Positions 10,966 to 21,249 of a DNA stretch of 64,000 bases are shown in pieces. The position numbers were made by a program, and so were the translations under genes. The notes beneath the pieces were generated by a model. The model was given only the letters and a program-made list of their open reading frames with translations. It had not been told where the DNA came from and did no database searches. Source of the stretch: Nilaparvata lugens (lineage: Eukaryota > Arthropoda > Insecta > Hemiptera > Delphacidae); assembly GCF_014356525.2 (NCBI RefSeq), contig NC_052512.1, positions 1,226,797 to 1,290,796 of the forward strand. The letters run 5' to 3'. Numbering within the stretch: the stretch's first letter is position 1; each line of letters opens with the position of its first letter.

Positions 10966-11099
10966 ACAACTTACAAATGTTCATAAAACAAAACTTCTTT
11001 AAGCATAAAATTATTTCACGTAACCGTTTACTCGTATCCGTTCTTCAGTTTTTAGGTCAACTCACTGACCACTGATCCAGTCATTTTCAGTCTTGAAAA

Positions 11100-11658
11100 C
11101 TCCCCTACACTTTACCAATTCAAACTCTTATGACCTCCAACTTTTTCTTGAAGCTCAAAAATTTGAAAATAATAGGACGAGCTCTACCTTTATTTCTGCC
11201 TAGCCTGTGCACTCTTTCAATGTCCATAGGGTGAATTTTAACTCTCATCACTTCCATAATAATTTTTGTAATAATTGTCTATGTTTGCGCGGGTGACTCC
11301 CTATAATCTTCTTTGATGTTGAAGAATAACAAATTAGAACGACGGGAATGATTTTCAAGACTGTCCACTTATAACGCAAGAAACTGTTCTCGTCTTCAAG
11401 GTTTGCAATTTTATCACTTTGTCACTTAGCATCTTTCTGAACTTCACAAATTTTACGCGAAATTCGAGTAAACGAATCTTTTAGCTCACTCAAATCCTTC
11501 ATCATAACGTCCAAATTCTCGAGTTTTTCGAGCTTTTTCCACACATCGTCGAGGATAACGTTCTTTGAACCAGGATTCAACTCAACACCTCCAATAATTT
11601 GTAACGATGCAAGTACAATAAACCATGAAAAGCAGCACTGTTCTAATTTATACAACAC
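11100..11658 (-). pseudogene. LINE-B ORF1, N-terminal part with 2A-like motif, coiled coil and RNA-binding region
   Basis: From about 11658 on the minus strand the frame reads a hydrophobic run followed by GGVELNPGS (residues about 23-31), matching the 2A consensus D-V/I-E-x-N-P-G-P except for Gly instead of Asp and Ser instead of the final Pro. A leucine-rich coiled coil follows (KKLEKLENLDVMMKDLSELK). After a stop and frame change at about 11420, NLEDENSFLR continues the coil, and near 11215-11125 ERVHRLGRNKGRARPIIFKF is typical of L1-like ORF1 RNA-binding domains. The first codon is not ATG, so the true start is uncertain. Several shifts make it a pseudogene. Confidence 0.6.
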
Positions 11659-11659
11659 T

Positions 11660-12654
11660 ACCTATGTTATTCACAATATAACACCGAATATTACGAAACG
11701 AGCCTATTTGCGCGCGGTAACTTGCTAAATCTATCATCGTTGAGCGATAAGGGAGCACCGAATCTTGCGACCGTTCTCTTCGACTGCTCTATCGCAACAG
11801 TGGTACATTATATTATCAATATTAATTTTTTTGACCATGTTTCAATACATTCTCAAAATGGATTGTCTCCGAATAAGTAACTTTATAAAGAAGAGATTTA
11901 TAGTATAAGAATATATACCATGGTTTGTAGAATTCATTCAAAGTTGGTCAGTTTTGTGTCAAATTAAGGTGTTGTGTATCAAGTTGAGTTGATACTGTAT
12001 CATTGTGCTGTTACAAGTAAGTAGCTTTATAAAGAAGAGATAAATAGCATATAAGAAGATATGCCATGGTTTGTAGAATTCATTCAAAGTATCACATTGA
12101 CTGCCAAGTCATTCATAAATGAATGACAATATTGTTTCACTGGATGCCATAGCCCAGGACACGATTTATTACTGGGGGACACAACTTTTTTTTCAATTAT
12201 TTACATAATTTAACACTTGAAATGATATTATTACTAAGTGATATCATCATAGTGGTGATGTAACCTCAAAATATCAATTTTTTATGTATCATACAAATTT
12301 GAATGACGCGGCCCCTGGTTGACTTGGTTTAAGAGTGCCACTTCATTCATGGATGAGTGAAACAATAAATCATCTGTTTCGTCAGCTGTTAAATGTGAAA
12401 TAACAACGATGTTCCACAAAATCGATCACTAACTATCGATAGAGTGAAAAATCGATTAGGATTCTGTAAATTGAGTATTTGTGGTTATGTTTGTCAGTCA
12501 TAAGTTAACATTTTGTTGTCTTGTGTTCATAAAGTTTGTGACATCTTTGACAAATTCATCTGGAAGTTTGTAAGTTATATTTGAAAGTGATTATATTTGT
12601 TATAATTGATCCTAGTTTTTGTGGTAGATAGCAATACAGTACCGGTAGTTAAAA
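11660..12654. other. Non-coding spacer with a 70-bp direct repeat
   Basis: No gene is supported. Two imperfect copies of a ~70-bp unit lie at 11875-11944 and 12019-12090, both reading aa-gta-(a/g)-ctttataaagaagaga and ending tggtttgtagaattcattca. The 3' part is the 5' flank of the piggyBac remnant; its terminal inverted repeat was not recognised. Confidence 0.5.
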
Positions 12655-13852
12655 ATGAGTAAGAAACGTCGCAGAGATGTTCTATCTGATTCAGAACTGA
12701 AGCAAATTCTTGATTGTTCTGACTCAGATTAATTTGAAGTTGATATTGAAGATGATTTTGATCGTGACTGGCAACCTGAGACTTCATCTTCTTCAGATGA
12801 AGATGATACAGAGGATTTACAACAGATTCTTGATGATTTAGTTAGGGAAGAAGAAATTATTGATGAAGAGGATAATTCAACTGAACCGACTATACAGTTA
12901 CAAAGCAACTGGACGGAATATGTAGGTAGACATAAACATTTTCAATTCACTGGTAAAAATGGCTTGCAAAAAAGGATTGAAGTTCACCACTTGATGTATT
13001 TCTGCTCCTTGTTGATGATGATGTGTGGAATCTTATCGTAAATCAAACTAATAACTTTGCTCAGCAATGCCAAGCAGAACAGCGACTTTCTGACAAACAA
13101 AAGAAATTAGCTCGCCTAAATCAGTGGAAACCAACAGATGTTGCAGAAATGAAAAAGTTTTTTGGCTTGATGATATGGATGGGATTAGTACCCCTTGGTA
13201 CCATACCAGACTATTGGACAACAAAGAAACTTTATAGACAAGAAATTCCAAGATCAGTTATGTCAAGAAATCGCTTTCAACTTTTACTAAAATTGCTACA
13301 CTTCAATGACAATCTAGATGAAGAGGAAAAACAACAATTTGGCCGCCTAGTGAAAATTCAACCACTCTTGAGTATAATGCAAGAAAAATTCAAATCCCTT
13401 TATTATCCCGGTGAAGATTTTGTTATTGATGAGACTCTTGTACCTTGGAGAGGATGTCTCATTTTTCGGCAGTATATCCCTAATAAAGCTCATTGCTATG
13501 GCATCAAGCTTTTCAAACTATGCTCCACCACTGGCTACACATGGGCTCTGAAGCTGTATTCAGGCAAATCAACAACTAGAATACGAGAGGTGAGGTTAGC
13601 AACCAATGTGTGTTTGGAACTAGCTGAAGAACTCTTACATGAAGGCAGAACTTTATATGTGGATAACTTCTATACAAAATGGCAAAACAACTATTAGTGA
13701 AGAAGACTCATCTTGTAGGGACTCTCAGAGCAAATTTGAAAGAATGGTAAAATCTCATCCTAGTTGTCAAGTACATCTAGAATTTATGATAGTAAGAAGT
13801 TCGTTTCACTTAAATCTGACAGAAATTCGTTCCACTCAAATCTGTCACTAGA
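12655..13852 (+). pseudogene. piggyBac-family transposase, defective
   Basis: The start at 12655 gives MSKKRRRDVLSDSELKQIL, an acidic N-terminus typical of the family. A TAA at 12730-12732 stops the frame after 25 codons, and a shift near 12990 follows. The frame from 13023 then encodes most of the catalytic domain, with VIDETLVPWRG (13428-13460, first catalytic Asp) and LYVDNFYT (second catalytic Asp at about 13662). A further shift at about 13680 leads to AKQLLVKKTHLVGTLR-type sequence. Homology ends by about 13850, so the third catalytic Asp and the C-terminal Cys-rich domain are missing. It would have catalysed TTAA-specific cut-and-paste transposition. Confidence 0.85.
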
Positions 13853-16130
13853 TTGCCTCTCTCTCTCACACATATCTCTCTCTCTCTCTATGCTATGAAT
13901 CAAATAGACCGTGACTAAATGTAATTGAGCATGACTGAATGTAATTAGGTATGACTATATTAACTAGAGCATGACTAGAGAGAGAGTATCAAATCCATAC
14001 TTCTCATCTACTAATAATGAAGTATGTATAAATAAATATGAATATTTATACATAAATATTGAATACTTATAATGAAGTGAATATAGATAGAGGAAAAGTT
14101 CTCTTAGAGTACATACCGCTTCATCATCGATGTTAACTACCTCCATATCCAGGAGTTCTTCCAACTCTTAGTATAGTGACATCACTAGTGACCATGTGAG
14201 AGCTTCTAGCACAATGAAGAAGATTTACCGCAATTTATTGAAAATTCTTTTATCTCCCCACCATGCAAAAAACGGGATTGTGTAGGATATTTACTTATGG
14301 ATAAGCCAACTTTATCGTTAGGAGACGATATATATATTTTCCAATGAGAAAAGTATATAAATAATAAGTTTGCGAGTAAAGCTGTTTATGGTTTCCTGTT
14401 CTAGAAATTGCTCCACTTCTTGACCGCATATCCTTTCCATTCAATGATTTCCAAACAATTTTTCCTATGATTAGGAAAAAACATCCTATCATCTCATTCA
14501 CACAAAACAATGTTTCCTCTATTCCTTCCACTCTAATAAAGATAAAAGCAGGATATATGCGATGTAAATCATTTCCCACGAACTCCATTCTTCTATTTAT
14601 TCATATGAAATAGATACCATAGTCCAGGTGTGAATTTGCTCTATTATGGAGTGTTTATTCCTTTCACTCTTATCAAAATTGAAACAGGATATGCGGTGCA
14701 AATTATCTAGTTCCATAAAAACTTATTACTTCACTTCGCTAAGAGCAATCTACTGCTGATAGTCTCACATTCCATGTATCAAATTCCAAAGTCACATGAA
14801 GTTGTAGGAAGGATTACCGGCAACCCTTGGCTGCATTACTGTTACAACTCACGCATCGAATGCGAAAAGCTTAATTGAGAGATCCATACATAGTAAAACA
14901 TCATTGGGAATGCCAATTTTGTATGAAATTAGAGCTCTATATGATTTCATTATAATAACTACCAATTGCATTAATTTGATGCCAGGAGTGATAGAATGAG
15001 AAAAGTAGAAATTCAAGTTGTAATATAACTTGAAAGATATTGACCAAAGTGGAATTGTCTGTCATATCAGCTCCATTCATGAATGAAAATCATTGGCCTT
15101 ATACTGAAATGAAATTGAATAATCCAATATTAACTTAATATACTCACTGTTCTCTGTACGGCTTCTGAAATTATTAAAATGGAATAGAAGTTACCAAGTA
15201 CCTTTTTTGTACTCTCCCATTCATCGATTCTGATAGAAATTCCCAAATCATGAACCTGAAATTCAGATTCATCCCAGTTCTGAATTGAAACAAAACCATT
15301 TATACTAATAAATCTATGAATTTCGATTCATAACATCATATAATATCATAACTCACTAATACTTTACTTTGTTAGCACTATATGACTATCCATAAATGTT
15401 TCCAAGAGAGATTTACTATAGGAGTTGATGACAATTTTCGATAGTGCAGGATGTGCCTTGTACTCTTTACTATTGTTCCTACAATATACCTGTTTGATTG
15501 CAATAATGACCAATTCTGGCCTTCTTGTAACTCCTATACTATGTATACTTTAACAACTATGTCCAAGCTCATTGCAGCTTGTTGTAAGTGAACAGTGACT
15601 GTACAGTGACTGAACAGTGACTGAACAATGACTGATCAGTAATTGAACTGACTGACTGACTTCTGAATGGACGACCCCAACCATGCCCATACAGACATGT
15701 GACAGGAGGAGTGAGGGTCATTGAGAATGCCTATATTAAATATGTCATGTCTAAACATGGTGAAGGTGGAGTGGGAATCGTTGAAGATATCTATCTTCAA
15801 TGCCATTTTGATCTCTAGAGCAGCATGGTCATGTTGATCTAGAGTCTCCCATGGACATCTTGATCTAGTAGGTCTACCATGGACATATTGATCTGGAGTG
15901 ATAGGTCTCCATGACCATGTAGAGTGACAGGTCTTGCATGACCATCTTGAGCTAGAGTCCTTAATGCTGGTGGGCGCGGTCATTGGTCATGTGACAGAGG
16001 GAGGTGGAGTGGGATCGTTGAAATTGCATCGCTGAAAGTAAAGTAAGGTGATTTTTTACCTATATGAATTGATGAAACTCTCAATCAATGGTTAACACAC
16101 AAAATGAGGTTTATTTCATACATGTTTACA
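13853..16130. other. Intergenic DNA with microsatellites
   Basis: No convincing coding region. Contents seen: a CT-rich microsatellite at 13853-13893; an 11-bp repeat (cagtgactgaa) at 15590-15660 ending in GACT repeats; an imperfect ~30-bp repeat with catggacat-ttgatct motifs at 15820-15960; and two related motifs ggtggagtgggaatcgttga (15764-15783) and ggtggagtgggatcgttga (about 16003-16021). Short open frames here have no recognisable domains. Confidence 0.5.
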
Positions 16131-16146
16131 TCATTACATGAGAGTA

Positions 16147-16320
16147 GTTTTAGACAGTGGATCAGCCAATGAGGGTTTATTCCTTTATTATCATATTACA
16201 AATGGTTATACATTTTCAATAGTATTTGACTTTCTCGAACAGAAGTTTTGGACAGTGGATCAGCCAATGAGGGTTTATTTCTTTATTAACATATTACAAA
16301 TGGTGACACATTCGATATAA
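16147..16320. repeat. ~100-bp tandem duplication at the 3' end of the spliced gene
   Basis: The sequence acagtggatcagccaatgag and the following gggtttatt(c/t)ctttatta occur at 16153-16190 and 16252-16290. Both copies carry TTTATT (AATAAA on the minus strand), so the duplication doubles the polyadenylation signals of the gene at 16323-18080. Confidence 0.7.
16282..16287 (-). terminator. Polyadenylation signal of the proline-rich/OB-like gene
   Basis: AATAAA on the minus strand at 16282-16287, with a second at 16274-16279, 36-50 bases after the stop codon at 16323-16325. This suits a short 3' untranslated region. Confidence 0.55.
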
Positions 16321-16322
16321 TC

Positions 16323-16697
16323 CTAATTCTTGAAAAGTCTCAGTCTATGAGTATTTCCTGTCGAGTACACAGCAATTTTGTACCCACTCATGTTTACCGG
16401 CTCAGCAGTAGTGACACTCTTGAACATTGTGTCAGTGTATTGAGATGGCGCAAAGACTCGTAGTATTTCATGCTCTTTTTCAAGGTCAATTGTGATTCTC
16501 TCTCCATATCTAGTTGTAAGTCTCTGCACTGCCTTCATGCCATACAGCTGTCCCTGCTGCAGGTCCTTCATGTTGCCGAATATTAATGGTTTTATGTCCT
16601 CTCCATCAACAAAGATTCGATTTGCGGCTGCTGACCCACTGGTAGAGCTAATGGCTGGACAATCGGCAGAGCTGTTAGCACCCTCAATGTTTGACAT
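16323..16697 (-). CDS. Last exon: possible OB-fold domain protein
   Basis: The exon begins at 16697 directly after a splice acceptor (tttcag at 16698-16703) and runs 124 codons plus stop. The preceding intron is 76 bp (16773-16698) with donor GTAAGT, and both sides are phase 0, joining DGDKESP to MSNIEGANSS. After a Ser/Ala-rich linker (residues 1-30) comes a compact domain of about 90 residues with MKDLQQGQLYGMKAVQRLTT, RYGERITIDLE and VFAPSQYTD. This beta-rich pattern (x-L-x-x-G-x-x-Y-x-x-x-x-x-x-R-x-x-T-x-Y-G-x-R-I) resembles small OB-fold single-strand nucleic-acid-binding proteins that I recall as multi-copy in Hemiptera. Function is inference; no catalytic motif is seen. Confidence 0.6.
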   Translation of the reverse strand: MSNIEGANSSADCPAISSTSGSAAANRIFVDGEDIKPLIFGNMKDLQQGQLYGMKAVQRLTTRYGERITIDLEKEHEILRVFAPSQYTDTMFKSVTTAEPVNMSGYKIAVYSTGNTHRLRLFKN

Positions 16698-16773
16698 CTG
16701 AAATTCAAAATATTCATTGTTTCAGAAATCAGTTATTACAATAATACTTTCCATTATCATACAACAAACTTAC
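16698..16773 (-). other. 76-bp intron
   Basis: On the minus strand the boundary reads CCA|GTAAGT at 16774/16773 and TTTCAG|ATG at 16698/16697. Both reading frames are in phase 0 and the intron contains in-frame stop codons, as expected for a true intron of insect size. Confidence 0.7.
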
Positions 16774-16970
16774 TGGTGATTCTTTATCACCATCTGGTAT
16801 CAATGAAATTTGACTGAGTTGACATCTGACTGAATTGGAAGCAGTAACAATGGGTATTACAGGTTTAGGGGATGTTATGGAGATTGGATAAATTCTAGAG
16901 GTGGACATTGAATACCCTCCCAACTTGCATGATGAGCACAATGATTTCCCATTTCTTGCAGAGAACAAGA
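16774..16970 (-). CDS. Internal exon: Ser/Thr/Pro-rich linker of the OB-like gene
   Basis: The open frame on the minus strand ends in LIPDGDKESP exactly at the donor at 16774. Upstream it reads NGKSLCSSCKLGG (two Cys in a CxxC) and SITSPKPVIPIV. A TGA just upstream of about 16987 means the exon must begin after it; the pyrimidine-rich acceptor ttttcttgttctctgcaag gives a start near 16965, but its phase (2) does not match the best donor of the proline-rich exon (phase 0), so the exact 5' boundary is unresolved. The segment is probably a disordered linker between the proline-rich part and the compact C-terminal domain. Confidence 0.45.
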
Positions 16971-17041
16971 AAACTCTTAAATCCAATCATGTACAACTCA
17001 TGACAACTCTAAGCAACCATGAACGATATGTATGTCACTAC

Positions 17042-17593
17042 CGCACCCAGTGGGGTGACTGGTGACGATGGTGGTGTGACTGGCGGCGATTGTGGGGCGA
17101 CTGGTGGTGATGGTGGGGCGACTGGTGGTGATGGTGGGGCAACTGGTGACGATGGTGGGGCGACTGGAGGTGATGGTGGGGCGACTGGTGGTGATGGTGG
17201 GGTGACGGGCGGCGGTGGGGTGACTGATGGCGATGGTGGGGCGACTGGCGGCAGTGGTGGGCTGACTGTTGGCGATGGTGGGGCGACTGGTGACGATGGT
17301 GGGGCGACTGGTGGCGATGGTGGGGCAACTGGTGACGATGGTGGGGCGACTGGTGACGATGGTGGGGCGACTGGTGACGATGGTGGGGCGACTGGTGATG
17401 ATGGTGGGGCGACTGGTGGCGGTGGTGGGGCGACTGGCGGCGGTGGTGAGGCGACTGGTGGAGATGGTGGGGTGACTGGCGGCGGTTGGATGACTGGTGG
17501 TGGTGGTTGGATGACTGGTGTTGTGGATTGAGGTCTACTTCTTTCGGATGTGGGGGATGAAGGCAGTGAATCAGTATCAATATCTAGGATCAT
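17042..17593 (-). CDS. Proline-rich heptad-repeat exon
   Basis: The frame starts at an ATG at 17593 (MILDIDTDSLPSSPTSERS) and contains over twenty copies of a seven-residue unit PPSSPVA / PPSPPVT, encoded by a 21-bp tandem repeat. It reaches a stop at 17009, but a candidate donor (GCG|GTAGTG, exon end 17042) lies just before the frame degrades. Low-complexity, extended proline-rich segments are typical of disordered linkers or extracellular/structural proteins; no function can be assigned. Array length is probably variable between individuals. The link to the downstream exons is inferred from orientation, spacing (75 bp) and the upstream TATA/5' exon. Confidence 0.5.
17050..17530. repeat. 21-bp coding minisatellite
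   Basis: Plus-strand unit gatggtggggcgactggtgac, repeated about 22 times with substitutions, mostly at third positions of the minus-strand codons. It is strongly G-rich on the plus strand, with regularly spaced GGGG runs. Confidence 0.85.
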
Positions 17594-17974
17594 GGGTCAG
17601 ATGTGTGGGTGTGTTGGGGATGGGGGTTCATAGGTGTTTATATTAAATGTTCTAGGGGATGATGGTCGGGAGCTGTATGGTGGGGGGTGGGGGAATGTGA
17701 ATGGGGGTGTAGGATCTACTTCGTGATAGGGGATCTACTTCTATGTCTGAAACGACATACACACTATCAATGTCAAACATATTGTGGGTACAGCCTAATT
17801 CTAGGGCAAAGACTTGTTATACGTTTTTTAGGTTAGGATGAATTACAACCACCAAGAATTTAATTGTCAGTCTCAAACCATCTACTTCAAAATTCAACTC
17901 TTTTAAATTTCATTGTCGAATCAGGAATATAATATAAATATATATATATAGCTATAAAATGCATTGGTACTTAC

Positions 17975-18080
17975 TCTTGATGTTGATAAAGATGAAAGTA
18001 ATCCAAAACCAATACACGAAAATCACACACACGTACTGGCGGCACACACACGTACTGGTGGCACAACTGCACAAGATACA
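17975..18080 (-). other. Predicted non-coding first exon
   Basis: Lies about 30 bases after the TATA box (18107-18114) and ends with a strong donor ATCAAGA|GTAAGT (intron starts at 17974). It contains no ATG. A plausible acceptor is tcgtttcag near 17743, followed by a leader with one short upstream frame before the ATG at 17593. The transcription start is inferred from TATA spacing only. Confidence 0.4.
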
Positions 18081-18106
18081 ATGTCCCACTCCTTGCAGAA
18101 CAACTC

Positions 18107-18114
18107 CTTTTATA
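18107..18114 (-). promoter_or_regulatory. TATA box
   Basis: Minus-strand TATAAAAG in the context ggggctataaaaggag. It is followed at suitable spacing by a GTAAGT-ended leader exon of the proline-rich/OB-like gene. Confidence 0.55.
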
Positions 18115-18250
18115 GCCCCAGTTCAAGATCCCTAGTGATTTTTTTCCCATTTATTCCCGATTTCATGTGTTTTTATTTTTTATTTTTATTTTTTTAATTT
18201 TTTTTTTATTATTATTATTTTTTTTTTATTATTTTTTTTTGTTAAAATCA

Positions 18251-18545
18251 GGTTTGGTTGACCTGGGTGACCTTGAGGTTAGGTTTGGTTGACCTGGATG
18301 GCCTTGAGGTTGGGTTTGGATGATGTGGATAACCTTGAGGTTAGGTTTGGTTGACTTGGATGACCTTGAGGTTAGGTTTGGTTTACTTGGATGACCTTGA
18401 GGTTAGGTTTGGATGACGTGGATGACCTTGAGGTTAGGTTTGGATGATGTGAATGACCTCGAGGTTAGGTTTGGTTGACCTGGATGACCTTGAGGTTAGG
18501 TTTGGAAGACATGGATGACCTTGAGGTGAAGGCGCCTTCTTGAGG
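18251..18545. repeat. 31-bp tandem repeat
   Basis: About nine to ten copies of a unit reading ggttaggtttggttgacctg followed by g(a/g)tgaccttga. Variants ttgactt, gatgacg and gatgatg occur at one position. The array follows a T-rich stretch (18165-18240). Confidence 0.85.
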
Positions 18546-18568
18546 TGAAGGTCACCTTCTTATACTAC

Positions 18569-19100
18569 TATTTATAATCATTGATTTATCAATAATTCAT
18601 CATTCTCTGTTTTTGGGAAACAATATATAAAGTGGGATTACCTTAATCGACACGCAAAAGCAAGTCAATATCGAAGCTGCATGCAAATAAATGCATATTA
18701 TCAATGAATTGAAAAGCACATGGTAAAGTTTCGTGCTATAGAACTGAAAAATAGTGTACTGATCTGTGATATTTTATCTTGATTTTGTTCTGGTTTTATT
18801 GTATATTTGTTGCTCTATATATTTTCTATATTGATCTGATTTTTTAAAATTATTCATTCAATATATGTATCAAATCTTTTATGGTGTACCATCCATTTTA
18901 CTCCCCAATACCATAGAGTATAAATCTCATATATATCTGTTAGAAATCAGTATTAAATTATTGTGAGGGCTCCTGAATGAGCCCATTAAGACTTTAGTGG
19001 AATCGTATCCTAGAAAACCACGAACAGATTTTATAGTATTCAATTCTCATGCTCTACCGATTGAAGCCAAGCCGAGGCAAATCGTTATTCATAAAAAAAA
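18569..19100 (+). repeat. 530-bp dispersed repeat Q, copy 1
   Basis: Nearly identical to 26069-26600 over its full length (for example agctgcatgcaaataaatgc, ctccccaataccatagagta, agccaagccgaggcaaatcg). Ends with an A-rich stretch (ataaaaaaaaattg). No conserved coding frame. Copy 1 follows the 31-bp repeat; copy 2 leads into an 11-bp minisatellite. Confidence 0.85.
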
Positions 19101-19145
19101 ATTGTAGTAATAGTATTTGTCGTGGATGGATAATAGATAGTAAGA

Positions 19146-21245
19146 GTGTATTGGGGAATGCAGGCAAATTACTCACAGCAAAATAATAGCAGAAATTATA
19201 ATGATGGCCGTGATCGATTAAACACAAATAATGGTTATGCTCACAATAATTATAACAGAAATCATAAACCGCCACCACAACAAATAAGTACAAACTATAC
19301 ATTAGCGCATGCAACCCACTTAAATTCACGAAAAGAACCTAGCCACTACCGCAACACCGCAACATGGCCAAATACAGGAGCCCATCATGCTCCATGACCA
19401 CCCTGTAAGCATCAATCCCTCTTGAGCTTAATATCCCCCCTCCCGAAGAATCACTACCGGCCACAACCCCACAACAAGAACCGATCCACTACAATAATGC
19501 CGAAATCCCATCACTACCAAATGCAAACAGTCGAAAGGAAGAGCAACCAGCCACTGGTCAGATCAAGTGTATACACAGAATCAACATGATTCAAATATTA
19601 ATCAGTACACCAGCCAAGCTTATGAACCGTATGATCGCTCCCGATCTACTCCTCAATTTGAACACTGCTATGATCATAAACAAAATAATAATTGGAATAA
19701 CAGAAGTTTTCAAAATCGCCCAACAAATCATTACTCACAGCAAAATAATCGCAGAAATTATAATGATGGCCATGATTGATTAAACACAAATAATGGTTAT
19801 GCTCACAATAACAGATATCATTATAACAGAGATCATGAACCGCCACCACAACAAATAAGTACAAACTATACATTAGCGCATGCAACCCGCTTAAATTTAC
19901 AAAAATAATGAAGAACCTAGCCACTACCGCAACACCGCAACATGGCCAAATACAGAAGCCCACCATGCTCCATGACCACTCTGTAAGCATCAATCCCTCT
20001 TGAGCTTAATATCCCCCCTCCCGACGAATCACTATCAGCCACAACCCCACAACAAGAACCGATCCACTACAATAATGCAAAAATCCCATCAATACCTAAT
20101 GAAAATAGTCGACAGGAAGAGCAACCAGCCACCGAGGAACACCAAGATGCTGCAAAGGAATTGCCTAATATGGAGCCTACATGCGATATACTGCCTCTGC
20201 ACACCACACCCACACATCAATGGACCCCCCCACAGCAGACCAAGGACCCCATGGTGGACCTGGACCGAAGGAACCAGCACCACAAGGCCCTGAGGCGGGA
20301 AGTCAGGCAGAAGCAACAAGGGAGGACCAGCGCGTGCCTACACCATCCACACACCCAGTTCAAGCCATGCCAGCAGGACGCCAAGACACCAGACAATCGA
20401 CACCAGGATGACAGAGGGCAGGAAGGGACCGATGGCATTCATCCACGGCACATAAAATTTAAGACAGCTGCTTATCAATGTGACCACTACTGGGGAAAAA
20501 ATAAATGGAATGAAATTGAAACTAATGATGGCTACCTGAATGAAAACGATGAAGAGTACTGTGAGAAACTAATGAATGGAAAATGTTGTGTGGAATTAAA
20601 AGAAATAAGGAGTAATCCAGTGGAAATAAAAGCACCTGATTGTTATTATCTATGGGAAGGATATGCTATGAAAGAGATATTAAATGTATTTGGAAACTGT
20701 ATTATGATTGTTATTATGGCTGTCTTAATATTTAGAGTCTGTGATATTAATGTGATGATGAAAGTTGTATTATTGTTAAAAGAAGGTATTATTGTCGATT
20801 GGGAATCCTGTATTGTTAAATTGCTTATTGTTGTCATCATGATGAATAATAATAAATGTAAGTTGAAAATATCAAATGAGTATTATAGTGACAAACACAA
20901 GAATAGAGACACGAAACCCAATGAGTTGATTGGACATAACAATGGATTAGATGGAACTGGATCAATGAATAGGTTGAAGAAGTATACAAGATATCAGGGT
21001 TTTAAATTTATGATGGATGAATTATCAATAGGACAGCCTCACCAATCAATAGGAGATAGCCTAACCGCCTACAGCAATATCTATCTACAAACAGAAACGC
21101 AAGAAGATGCAAGAATACCATGACAATTCTACATGCAATATCATAGAATTTGAAAGGAGATATGATGAGAAGTCAAATGAAAACAACATTATCAACCAAT
21201 TACTGACCTTTCTTAATGAATTTAATATTGATGAAGCAACCTTGT
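19146..21245 (+). pseudogene. Q/N-rich gag-like coding remnant with internal tandem duplication
   Basis: One plus-strand frame from 19146 encodes a Gln/Asn/His/Arg-rich sequence (for example NNNWNNRSFQNRPTNHYSQQ, SRSTPQFEHCYDHK) interrupted by a stop at about 19395. A second frame open from about 19984 to 21123 reads NIPPPDESLSATTPQQEPIH and then a Pro/His-rich then Lys/Asn-rich region (YQCDHYWGKNKWNEIETNDG). A further frameshift continues to 21245 (EFERRYDEKSNENNIINQLL). The 19169-19557 stretch is duplicated at 19731-20135. The Q/N/R-rich part looks like the nucleic-acid-binding end of a retroelement gag, but no protease, reverse transcriptase or zinc knuckle was found, so the assignment is tentative. 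Confidence 0.4.
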
Positions 21246-21249
21246 AACA

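Larger units (their letters stand above)
3995..11660 (-). mobile_element. LINE-B: old non-LTR retrotransposon with ORF1 and ORF2, split by nested insertions
   Basis: Reading on the minus strand, ORF1 remnants (11658 to about 9540) precede ORF2 remnants (9344 to 4480), then a 3' region ending with AATAAA (complement of 4022-4027) and a tail of ATT/TTA repeats (3995-4018). When the insertions at about 10150-11060, 7985-8675, 6259-6795 and 5629-5840 are removed, endonuclease and reverse-transcriptase blocks line up in order, which is the strongest evidence that this was one element. The clade is uncertain; an ORF1 with a 2A-like N-terminus, coiled coil and L1-like RNA-binding region points to the I/L1-like side rather than to LINE-A or LINE-C. 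Confidence 0.75.

Noticed and set aside
17019..17531. Plus-strand Gly/Asp/Ala-rich frame (GGATGDDGG repeats) and the His-rich minus frame
   Set aside because: Shadows of the proline-rich repeat; the minus frame starting at 17593 has non-repeat N-terminal sequence and matching gene signals.
20161..21123. Calling the 320-codon frame a host gene
   Set aside because: It continues from tandemly duplicated, frame-shifted gag-like sequence, has no recognisable domain and needs a further shift to continue; better treated as a decayed element.
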